64,000 nt of DNA from an uncultured Lachnospiraceae bacterium. Lineage in GTDB: Bacteria > Bacillota > Clostridia > Lachnospirales > Lachnospiraceae. A program made the position numbers and the translations under genes. Within the stretch, counting starts at the first letter, position 1. Each line of letters starts with the position of its first letter. Positions 1 through 7,186 of the stretch are shown here, piece by piece. The stretch lies in the NCBI GenBank assembly GCA_934317005.1, contig CAKREB010000013.1, positions 1 to 64,000 of the forward strand, read 5' to 3'. The notes beneath the pieces are model-generated. The model did not search any database. It was not told the origin of the DNA and was given only the letters and a program-made list of their open reading frames with translations.

Positions 1-302
1 TTTGCCAAATAATCGTTTGCACCTGCATCCAAACCGTCAACCTTATCAGACACTTCACTACGGGCAGACAAAATCAGCACCTTTGTGTCACGGTCGGTTT
101 TTCTGAGTGTTCTCAAAACAGTCATACCGTCAGCACCCGGCAAATTCAAATCCAGCACAACGAGGTCAAAGTTATCGTCAGCAAGCATTTGTATTGCGGT
201 TATTCCGTCATAGCAACAGTCAACGCTATAAGCAAGACGCTTCATGCTACGGGCGATTGTTTCGCACAATATTCTTTCGTCCTCAACAACTAAAATGTGC
301 AT
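1..302 (-). CDS. OmpR-type response regulator, receiver domain (partial)
   Basis: The reverse strand starts with ATG at 302 and reads MHILVVEDERILCETIARSM, then the phosphoacceptor region (VVLDLNLPGADG, Asp in LDLNLP), the switch segment LILSAR and the DAGANDYLA loop. This is a CheY-like receiver domain of the kind found in OmpR/PhoB regulators. The gene runs off the left edge, so the DNA-binding domain and any partner kinase are outside the window. It diverges from the redox operon starting at 445, and the 142-bp gap is a natural place for it to act, although no binding site was proven. TTAA-containing half-sites near 369-384 could be operator-like; that is inference. Confidence 0.88.
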   Translation of the reverse strand, partial: MHILVVEDERILCETIARSMKRLAYSVDCCYDGITAIQMLADDNFDLVVLDLNLPGADGMTVLRTLRKTDRDTKVLILSARSEVSDKVDGLDAGANDYLA

Positions 303-444
303 AAAAACTCTCCTTGCTCTAAAATGTATTTATAATTATAATTATAGCACAAAAACATAAAATCTGTGTTAAATTTCTGTTCTTAACAAAAATTTTATAT
401 CCGATGTGCTACAATGACGCTAGAAAATGAAAGGAGTGATTGAA

Positions 445-591
445 TTGACCAGAGCAAAAAAGGCTTTATTACAGGCAGTACTGCTTGTTTCGGGATTTAT
501 TATGCTCGGCTTCGGCGCAATGCGTGGCGAAACTGAAACCGTTTTGAGCAAGGCAATCAGGATTTGTTTGGAGTGTGTAGGAATTGGATAA
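445..591 (+). CDS. CD1871A-like CXXC mini-protein
   Basis: This 48-residue ORF starts at TTG 445, with GGAG of an aaaggag box at 430-435. It has one hydrophobic helix (ALLQAVLLVSGFIMLGFG) and ends with KAIRICLECVGIG, so CxxC lies near the C-terminus. The pattern of a short membrane helix plus ICLEC.GIG is what I recall for the CD1871A family of CXXC mini-proteins found beside polyferredoxin and TlpA genes in Clostridia. Its stop overlaps the next gene by 8 bases, which implies translational coupling. A role as a redox partner or maturation helper of the membrane iron-sulfur protein is inferred from context. It is easily missed because it is short and starts with TTG. Confidence 0.72.
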   Translation: MTRAKKALLQAVLLVSGFIMLGFGAMRGETETVLSKAIRICLECVGIG

Positions 592-1552
592 AAAGAAAAC
601 AAAGAATAAAAACCATAATAAGAAAAAATATACGGCATCAAACCAATTAGCCAAATTTCGAGGATGGATTCAGGCTGGAGCAACTCTGTTGACAAATATT
701 CATCTGCCAAACTTTTTTAAAGGCGAAATTTATCAAGGCAAAGGCAAGGCCGTTTGTGTGCCGGGTCTGAACTGCTATTCCTGTCCTGCCGCATCGGGTG
801 CTTGCCCAATCGGTTCATTTCAGGCGGTAGTCGGCGCGTCAAAATATAAGTTTTCCTATTATATAACAGGATTTCTCATTTTGTTGGGAGTTCTGCTCGG
901 ACGCTTTATCTGCGGATTTTTGTGTCCGTTTGGTTGGTTACAGGATTTGTTGCACAAAGTCCCGACCAAAAAGTTTTCAACAAAAAAACTCAAGCCACTG
1001 ACATATATCAAATATGCAGTACTGCTGTTGGCAGTTGTTTTATTACCGGTGCTCATAGTAAATGATTTGGGGATGGGCGACCCGTATTTCTGCAAATATA
1101 TATGTCCGCAAGGTGTGCTTGAGGGCGCGTTGCCACTTTCGGCAGTCAACGAAGGTATCCGCTCGGCATTGGGGAAACTGTTTTCGAGGAAACTTGTTGT
1201 GCTGATTTCGGTAGTTGTTTTGAGCGTGCTGTTTTACAGACCGTTCTGCAAATGGATTTGCCCACTCGGTGCATTCTATGCACTGTTCAACAAGGTTTCG
1301 TTGTTTGGGATGAAGGTAGACGAGCACAAATGCGTTTCGTGCGGTAAATGTGCAAAGGTGTGCAAAATGGATGTTGATGTTACAAAAACACCTAACAGCA
1401 CCGAATGTATCCGATGCGGAAAGTGCATAAGTGCCTGTCCTACCGAAGCGGTCAGCTTTCAATACGGCTTTGGCTTGCTTAGAAAAACAGTAGACGAAAA
1501 CGCAAAAATCAAAAACAAAACAAACAAAAACGAAACAAAAGAGGAATTATAA
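584..1552 (+). CDS. Membrane 4Fe-4S polyferredoxin (NapH/CcoG-like)
   Basis: A 322-residue protein starting at TTG 584 inside the end of the CXXC mini-gene. After a Lys-rich N-terminus it has a Cys cluster (CVPGLNCYSCPAASGACPIG), membrane helices (about residues 88-108, 140-160, 205-222) with paired Cys motifs after them (CGFLCPFGW, CKYICPQG, CKWICPLG), and two classical ferredoxin motifs near the C-terminus (CVSCGKCAKVC and CIRCGKCISACP). This is the NapH/NosR/YccM type of quinol-side electron-transfer protein. It probably passes electrons across the membrane to the extracytoplasmic thioredoxin-like lipoprotein encoded 13 bp downstream. The acceptor is unknown, so the pathway (disulfide reduction or peroxide detoxification) is inference. 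Confidence 0.85.
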   Translation: MDKKKTKNKNHNKKKYTASNQLAKFRGWIQAGATLLTNIHLPNFFKGEIYQGKGKAVCVPGLNCYSCPAASGACPIGSFQAVVGASKYKFSYYITGFLILLGVLLGRFICGFLCPFGWLQDLLHKVPTKKFSTKKLKPLTYIKYAVLLLAVVLLPVLIVNDLGMGDPYFCKYICPQGVLEGALPLSAVNEGIRSALGKLFSRKLVVLISVVVLSVLFYRPFCKWICPLGAFYALFNKVSLFGMKVDEHKCVSCGKCAKVCKMDVDVTKTPNSTECIRCGKCISACPTEAVSFQYGFGLLRKTVDENAKIKNKTNKNETKEEL

Positions 1553-1565
1553 CGGAGGAATAATT

Positions 1566-2534
1566 ATGAAATTTTCAAAACTCTTAAAAATCTTAACAGT
1601 AGTATTATTAGTTTCTGTATTGGCAATCAGCCTTACTGCTTGCTCAACATCAAAAAACAACAAAGACGAAAAACAATCAACAGATTCAAGTATTTCAACC
1701 TTGATGGCAACAGAACCGAACAGCGCTGACGAGGCTTCAAAGCTCCACAATCAGCTTATGGAAAAAGAAAACGAAATCTTGTCAACAGACACAGCTCTTT
1801 GGGAAAAAGTATTTATGGCTTCAAACAAAGACAATCCAATGATTGAGGACGGCACAAACTACGGTGACTTCCTTCTCAAGACAATTGAGGATGCAAAGGA
1901 CCAATTCACAGATGAGGAATACAAAAAACTCGTTGCCGGTGCAGAACAAATCAAGAAAATTGAGGGAAAACTCACAATCTTGGAGCAAAAATATCCTGAA
2001 TGTGCAAATGCACCTTCAAACGGTGACAGCGTTCCGGCTGACAGCAACGGCGTTATTTCAAACAGCGGTGACGTAACAAGTTTTCCGTCATTCGACGGCA
2101 AGGACCTTGATGGCAACGATGTAAAGAGCAGTGACTTTTTCAAAAGCAACAATGTAACAGTTGTTAACTACTGGTTCAGCACTTGCAAGCCATGTGTCGG
2201 CGAACTTTCGGAATTAGAAGCACTCAACAAGAAACTTGCTGAAAAAGGCGGTCAGGTTGTCGGCATCAACACATTCACAATTGACGGCGACAAGACAGCA
2301 ATTTCAGAAGCAAAGGACATCCTTTCAAAGAAAGGTGTAACATACAAGAACATTTGGTTTGATTCAAACAGCGATGCAGGCAAGTTCACATCAGGCATTT
2401 TCTCTTACCCAACAACATATGTTGTCGACAAGAACGGCAACATTGTAGGCGAGCCAATCGTTGGTGCAATCACTGAAAAAAAACAAGCAAAGACACTTGA
2501 AAAACTCATAGACCAGGCTTTACAGGTCAAATAA
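1566..2534 (+). CDS. TlpA-like thioredoxin-fold lipoprotein
   Basis: 322 residues with a lipoprotein signal (lipobox LTAC, Cys about residue 26), a helical, charged segment (about 50-155), and a C-terminal redoxin domain. The active site is WFSTCKPCVGELS (CxxC), followed by a cis-Pro region (FSYPTTYVVDKNGNIV), as in TlpA/ResA proteins. It should sit outside the membrane as a thiol reductase. RBS acggagga precedes ATG 1566. Neighbours are a polyferredoxin and a CXXC mini-protein, a set that suggests a membrane-to-periplasm-face electron relay for disulfide or methionine-sulfoxide reduction. The substrate cannot be read from the sequence. The codon choice, with many AAC, GAC and GGC codons, differs from genes right of 2.7 kb. 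Confidence 0.85.
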   Translation: MKFSKLLKILTVVLLVSVLAISLTACSTSKNNKDEKQSTDSSISTLMATEPNSADEASKLHNQLMEKENEILSTDTALWEKVFMASNKDNPMIEDGTNYGDFLLKTIEDAKDQFTDEEYKKLVAGAEQIKKIEGKLTILEQKYPECANAPSNGDSVPADSNGVISNSGDVTSFPSFDGKDLDGNDVKSSDFFKSNNVTVVNYWFSTCKPCVGELSELEALNKKLAEKGGQVVGINTFTIDGDKTAISEAKDILSKKGVTYKNIWFDSNSDAGKFTSGIFSYPTTYVVDKNGNIVGEPIVGAITEKKQAKTLEKLIDQALQVK

Positions 2535-2561
2535 GAATAAAGCATAAAGTGATAACCTCTC

Positions 2562-2659
2562 CCGAATTGAACTGCCCCAAGTTGTGCAGACAGCACAAAA
2601 AAACAGGCCTATGGTAGAATAATTAGTGTCTGCTGATTAAACAGAAAGACACTAATTAT
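2562..2659. repeat. Inverted repeat and possible IS-end scar
   Basis: At 2619-2631 and 2647-2659 there are perfect 13-bp inverted arms (ATAATTAGTGTCT and its complement) with a 15-nt loop and no T-run, so this is not a normal terminator. Just upstream, TTGAACTGCCCCA resembles the terminal repeats of IS3-family elements I recall from gut Firmicutes. No transposase remains. The scar lies exactly where gene style changes between the redox operon and the secreted protein gene. Mobile-element origin is inference. Confidence 0.4.
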
Positions 2660-2741
2660 CTGTAACTGATACAACATAAGTAGTCTAGGGGGGCTCACAT
2701 TTTTCGACTGTAAATTTACATGTCATATAAGGAGGTATGCT

Positions 2742-4817
2742 ATGAAAAGGAAGAATTTATGGAAAAGACTAATCAGTCTCATGTTGGTGGTCATGGTGAG
2801 CATGAGTGGCTCACCGGTCACGGCTTTTGCAGCAGATGACGCGAAGGTGGCATATAATGCGATTATCAATGAAATGGTCAGATTTAAACCGAGTGCCAGT
2901 CCGACAGAACAAGAGATATTGGATTTTGCCAAGAAAGCGTTGCCCGCTGGCAGTACGGTGACGCTGAAAATCAAGGATTTTGAAATTATTCCGGCACCCG
3001 AAATGAAACCTGGTGGAAATCCAACCTATGCAACATTAAAGGCAAAAATCGTTGTCGGTAATAAGTTTCAAGTAATTATAGACAAGCTGATTCCAAAGGA
3101 GAAGACTGACAACGAGAAAAAACTTGATGAAGACTGGAAGGCGATGTGCAAAGTTTTGGATCAGGTGACGATTACCAACAGGACGACGAAGGAAGAGTTA
3201 CTGAATCTAGCACTTTCTGTGCAAAAGAATGGCACTACCGCTGAATGGAGCAGTTTTAACAAGGTGGATGCAACATATGAGGAAAAGGGTAGCATTTTGG
3301 GTTATATGACCTTGACCTTAAACGGTGTGAGCAAAGACATTCTTTTCCAAGAAGAGATTCCAATGCTTGTAAATATTGTGAATACAAAGCCACTGAACAG
3401 CACAATGGATTTGTTTTCCTTGAAAGAATCTATGCCGATTTTGGCTTATGGAAAGTTCAAAGAGGGTGCAGTTTCTTTGACACAGAAGTGGCTTGGTTTT
3501 CCGAAAGGAGCAACTGTCTATCTTGCAGATAATAGGAATACTTGTTCAGGTCTGTTTGTCTATAGAGCCTACTATGAAGGAAGAGCGTATACGGTAGATA
3601 GTAAAGATATTACGGATATGAGGGATGTGAGTTGGAAATCTTCATGGATCCAGAGTTCTGCTTATAAAGATAAAAATGGTAGAATTGACATAAAAAAGGT
3701 GAAAGTGGAGAAGAGTACAGTGGTGGGAAATGTATCGGATCCTTACCATTACTACTATATCTATGCAAAACCGTCTACAGAGTCTAAATATGTTATCGGT
3801 GCCGTTTCTGCGGGAGCAACCATAGACGTGGTCAAGGAAAAATATAATGCAAAATGGGCCAAGGTGATGTGTGGCATTGAAAATACAACCGCATTCGGAT
3901 ATATAAAAAGAGCCGATCTCAATACGACCGATTCTTATCTGGCAGGTGTGAATCGTAAATATCAGCAATCAGTAAAACTGGCAAAAAAAGCTAAGATTGC
4001 TTATAGCGGCATTTTGAAAAACTATGACAAGACATTGACGAAGAAGGAATTCTGCAGGCTTGCTGTGAACTGGTATAAAGCAACGGGGCATAAGCTGCCG
4101 AAGCAGAGTAAGAAATCTCCATATACAGATACGAAGGACTCCTATGTGATCATGGCACATCAGCTTGGAATCTGGAAAAGCACTTCGAATAAGAAATTTA
4201 ATCCGAATAAGAAGATTTCGGAGAATGAATACAAGACACGGATGAAAAGTCTTGTTCGTATAGCAGGAGAATCAGAAAATGTTTACAAGCTTGGTGGAGG
4301 TAATGCATATTTGGGAGATGATATTACAAGACAAGAAGCGATACACTTTTTCTACCTGGCATATCAGGCTACAAGAGATACAGATTATTTGGCCGCAAAC
4401 TATTATGATAACAACGAGGTGGAATATACCATCTCACCCGCAGATAATCAGAATCTTTGCCTTGATAACTGGTGGAGCATGGACCCTAGAACAACGATTG
4501 TTTTACAGAAAAAAGCAGGTAATAAGAATCAGAGATTTTGCATGCGCAAAATAAATGGTTTTCTGACGATTATCAATAAATGTTCCACATACACCTTAAC
4601 CGGAACTGGAGAAGGGTTGGCGTATCAGTATGATAGAGGATATGAAAGCCAGAAGATGACGATTAAATATAATGATGACGGAACCGTGTGCATTGTAAAT
4701 GGAGATGGAATGTATCTTGATATTCAGTATGGAGAAGCTGTTAACGATGCAAATCTGACTTTTGCACCTAAATCAGGAAAAAGCTCGCAGAAGTTTGTAT
4801 TTAAATATGCATGGTAG
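2742..4817 (+). CDS. Secreted multidomain protein (SH3-like, SLH-like, ricin-like)
   Basis: 691 residues behind a strong RBS (aaggagg). The signal peptide is LMLVVMVSMSG then AFA/A near residue 30. The N-terminal half has two weakly similar segments with no family I recognise. Around residues 335-395 the sequence (YYIYAKPST...VSAGATIDVV...WAKV...GYIKRADL) looks like a bacterial SH3 domain. Around 420-560, ILKNYDKTLTKKEFCRLAVNWY, YTDTKD and AHQLGIW resemble S-layer-homology repeats, and DDITRQEAIHFFYLAY resembles another. The last ~130 residues (SPADNQNLCLDNWW, NKNQRFCM, QKFVFKYAW) fit a ricin-type beta-trefoil. It is probably a cell-wall-attached carbohydrate-binding protein; the function is inferred. 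Confidence 0.7.
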   Translation: MKRKNLWKRLISLMLVVMVSMSGSPVTAFAADDAKVAYNAIINEMVRFKPSASPTEQEILDFAKKALPAGSTVTLKIKDFEIIPAPEMKPGGNPTYATLKAKIVVGNKFQVIIDKLIPKEKTDNEKKLDEDWKAMCKVLDQVTITNRTTKEELLNLALSVQKNGTTAEWSSFNKVDATYEEKGSILGYMTLTLNGVSKDILFQEEIPMLVNIVNTKPLNSTMDLFSLKESMPILAYGKFKEGAVSLTQKWLGFPKGATVYLADNRNTCSGLFVYRAYYEGRAYTVDSKDITDMRDVSWKSSWIQSSAYKDKNGRIDIKKVKVEKSTVVGNVSDPYHYYYIYAKPSTESKYVIGAVSAGATIDVVKEKYNAKWAKVMCGIENTTAFGYIKRADLNTTDSYLAGVNRKYQQSVKLAKKAKIAYSGILKNYDKTLTKKEFCRLAVNWYKATGHKLPKQSKKSPYTDTKDSYVIMAHQLGIWKSTSNKKFNPNKKISENEYKTRMKSLVRIAGESENVYKLGGGNAYLGDDITRQEAIHFFYLAYQATRDTDYLAANYYDNNEVEYTISPADNQNLCLDNWWSMDPRTTIVLQKKAGNKNQRFCMRKINGFLTIINKCSTYTLTGTGEGLAYQYDRGYESQKMTIKYNDDGTVCIVNGDGMYLDIQYGEAVNDANLTFAPKSGKSSQKFVFKYAW

Positions 4818-4889
4818 CCTAGTCGTGATTTGCTTACAGATGAGTGTGAGAAAGTGTTTAAAAAATCAGAAGTTGAGGAGGTATATAAG

Positions 4890-5345
4890 ATGAATACAAA
4901 ACAAATGCGTGAATTTTACCTTGACAAAAAGGACACTCCGTGTCCAATAACAGAAGAATTAATAAAATCAGGGTTTCAACAAGAACGAGGTGGATATATC
5001 GCAAAAGCTAAAGAAGTAGGTATTGAAGTAGATTATAAGAAAGCAATGCCTACGCAGTGGTGGCATTTAATTAAGTCATATTGTGACAATACGGCATCAG
5101 ATAAAGAATTTCCGTATTCTATTAAATGTGGAGAATTGTATTTTTGGATGGCTGAAGTATCAGGCATTTTTAGTCAAGATGAGCTTATAGAGTTGAAAGA
5201 CAATGCCATTGGAGCGTGTAAAAAACTAACAAGGAGAAATAATAATCTTCCATCATTATATACTCCAAAAGGAAACCTAATTATACGTGACTATTGCTAT
5301 GGCAGAATAAAAGAATTTATAGAAAACTTAGAAATTAATGATTAA
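4890..5345 (+). CDS. Hypothetical cytosolic protein
   Basis: A 151-residue protein. I chose ATG 4890 because GAGGAGGT sits 8 bases upstream; a longer reading frame back to 4830 lacks an RBS. No signal peptide or membrane segment. The sequence is rich in charged and aromatic residues (PTQWWHLIKSYC, ELYFWMAEVSGIFS) and I do not recognise the family. It lies 72 bp after the secreted protein with a terminator at 5411, so the two may be co-transcribed. Confidence 0.65.
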   Translation: MNTKQMREFYLDKKDTPCPITEELIKSGFQQERGGYIAKAKEVGIEVDYKKAMPTQWWHLIKSYCDNTASDKEFPYSIKCGELYFWMAEVSGIFSQDELIELKDNAIGACKKLTRRNNNLPSLYTPKGNLIIRDYCYGRIKEFIENLEIND

Positions 5346-5410
5346 CATCTTTATAACTTTCAGCTTGCTGGTGCAACATTAATACCACACAACTTAATAT
5401 TAACACAGCG

Positions 5411-5449
5411 ATAGAGCGTATGAGAATACATGTACGCTCTATTTTTTGT
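5411..5449 (+). terminator. Intrinsic terminator
   Basis: The arms ATAGAGCGTA (5411-5420) and TACGCTCTAT (5433-5442) pair perfectly over 10 bp around a 12-nt loop and are followed by a T-rich run. It would end the transcript of the two preceding genes. Confidence 0.85.
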
Positions 5450-5546
5450 CAAAAAATGGAAGAAGCAATTGTAACAATAACACCAAAGGAAATGCATGGG
5501 AGCCTGCAGCATTGCTATAGATTGCAGCCTTAATTTTAAAAATTGA

Positions 5547-5723
5547 AAGGATAAAGAAACTGCCAATAAGAAGGGAGAGGGTATTGCAGTAGTTCATAGA
5601 ACGAATGATAATGAGGACAAACTAATCATTGTTTCAGAGGGAAAGAAATTTTCAGATGAGCAGATAGAAGCATTAATTGAGTATCAAGAGCGTTTTTTCG
5701 AACACATAATCATTAGAATATAG
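5547..5723 (+). pseudogene. C-terminal remnant of an inorganic-pyrophosphatase-like gene
   Basis: An open frame without a start codon (stop TGA at 5544, final TAG at 5721-5723) reads GIAVVHRTNDNEDKLIIV, then SEGKKFSDEQIEAL and EYQERFFEHIIIRI. I recognise this as the C-terminal end of the clostridial inorganic pyrophosphatase-like family (pattern: HR.ND.EDK..VVPEG..FSD..I.....FQE.FF...I). The first ~70 residues are absent and the bases upstream (5455-5545) do not supply them. The fragment is probably non-functional. The 235 bp that follow contain no gene. Confidence 0.6.
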
Positions 5724-5913
5724 CATATGAAACAAGGTTTGATTTGAATTTTGCACTAAAATTTCTTCTTTGTCTGGACATGATTTTGAATCCTCTCTTT
5801 CATACTGATTGTAGTATATCAGATTCATTAAAATCTGTCCGAAAAAGTGTCTTAATTTATGAGACCATTATAGTATGGTTTCTGCATTTAAGTTAAGACA
5901 ATATAACATAATG

Positions 5914-5954
5914 AAGAGAGGTACATTTTGTAGTGGTTGAACCTCTCTTTTTTG
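5914..5954 (+). terminator. Terminator-like hairpin
   Basis: Arms AAGAGAGGT (5914-5922) and ACCTCTCTT (5941-5949) followed by a T-run on the plus strand. It sits between the pyrophosphatase relic and the end of the AraC gene on the opposite strand. Its plus-strand T-run suggests it ends rightward transcription, with only a weak T-run for the leftward gene. Confidence 0.6.
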
Positions 5955-5960
5955 ATGCAG

Positions 5961-6818
5961 TTATTTGAGTGTTTTCCGGTATTCGGAGGGGGAACAGCCT
6001 TTTTGTTTATGAAACAGCCGGCTAAAGTATAAAGGATTATCATAACCGACAATATGGGCAATTTCATTTACGGCATAATTTGTGGTTTCCAAAAGCATTT
6101 GTGCATTGGTGATGCGGATGGATGTAATAAACTGCATTGGTGTTGTACCTGAGAATTTCTTGAAATTACGAATAAACCAACTGACACTCATGCCTCTGGA
6201 AACAGCATATTCCTCAATGTTGATATCACGGTTGTAATTTTCATTAAAATAAGATGCAGCAGTATCCATTTCGTGATCTAGATATTCGTTTTTTAATACA
6301 TGTTCTCGGGTAAGCTCTCTATGGAAAATGATGAGCAAATGCCGAAGCAGCAAGGTCAGCATCTCTTCATAGTCATCCTGACATCTTTGCAACTCCAGAA
6401 TGATTCTCTTAAAAATACGCTCATATTCTAAAGAGGTTCCGACATGGAATATCCGTTCATTATCAGGAAAACCATATTTTTTCAAAATGTTTTTAACATC
6501 GCTTCCGGTAAAATGAATCCAATATACTGCGGTTTTATCAATTCCGTAATATTCATATTTTTGAAATTCTTTTGGACGGTAAAGCACTATGTTTCCGGCA
6601 GAAACAATAGTGTCATTTTCTTTGTTGTCAAAATGAAAATGAGCACGTCCGGATGCTACATAGATAATTTGAAAATCAAGTCTTCCTCTTGGACGGTGGG
6701 TTGGAAGTTTGGGGTGTGTGGACAAGCGGTAAGTGCCACAGCTTCCGACGATGAGAGGACGACTTTTGTCCTTAAAATCTATGAGTGAATGGTTGCGGTA
6801 ACCGGAATTTATATACAT
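5961..6818 (-). CDS. AraC-family regulator of the lactose cluster
   Basis: 285 residues, ATG at 6818 with AAGGAGA 8 bases upstream. The N-terminal half is a cupin-like ligand domain (RGRLDFQIIYVASGRAHFHF, then VLYRPKEFQKYEYYG). The C-terminal ~100 residues are the two-helix-turn-helix AraC domain (YAVSRGMSVSWFIRNFKKFS, ITSIRITNAQMLLETT, IAHIVGYDNPLYFSRLFHK). It is transcribed away from lacZ with a 368-bp shared control region, so it most likely activates lacZ and the symporter in response to a galactoside. The inducer is inference. Confidence 0.9.
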   Translation of the reverse strand: MYINSGYRNHSLIDFKDKSRPLIVGSCGTYRLSTHPKLPTHRPRGRLDFQIIYVASGRAHFHFDNKENDTIVSAGNIVLYRPKEFQKYEYYGIDKTAVYWIHFTGSDVKNILKKYGFPDNERIFHVGTSLEYERIFKRIILELQRCQDDYEEMLTLLLRHLLIIFHRELTREHVLKNEYLDHEMDTAASYFNENYNRDINIEEYAVSRGMSVSWFIRNFKKFSGTTPMQFITSIRITNAQMLLETTNYAVNEIAHIVGYDNPLYFSRLFHKQKGCSPSEYRKTLK

Positions 6819-6879
6819 TCTGCACTTCTCCTTAAAAATAGATATATCTGACCTGGAGCAGTCAATGGTGACCAGAAAC

Positions 6880-7020
6880 GATACATAAAGTGAATGTCAC
6901 CTCAAAACCTACGGTTTTTCGGTGAGAGCTGCGCTCATATAGTTTTAGCCGTATACCAATATTTGACTGCAAGCAGTCAATATTGGTATACAACTAAAAC
7001 TGCATTCACTTTAGTGTATC
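6880..7020. repeat. 141-bp nested palindrome (MITE-like) in the araC-lacZ gap
   Basis: Outer arms GATACATAAAGTGAATG (6880-6896) and CATTCACTTTAGTGTATC (7003-7020) are complementary apart from a small bulge. Inside are GTTTTAG/CTAAAAC (6942-6948, 6994-7000) and near-perfect 20/19-bp arms with GTATACCAATATT (6951-6970) and GCAGTCAATATTGG (6973-6991). Another small hairpin lies at 6898-6922. The whole could be a miniature inverted-repeat element, a folded leader RNA, or an operator array. Nothing else in 6819-7186 looks like a gene; the rest of that gap holds the lacZ leader. Confidence 0.75.
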
Positions 7021-7186
7021 ATTTTGTGCATATTTTGTCCACTTCTGTTTATAGACATTTTTTGACTGGAAAGGTATGATGGTTTTAAGGTAATACAAGG
7101 ACGGAAAATGATGACACAAAGAGAACGATTTTGTTGGCTGCTTGTTGAGGCGAACAATAAAATATATATCAAAGGAGGATTACAAA

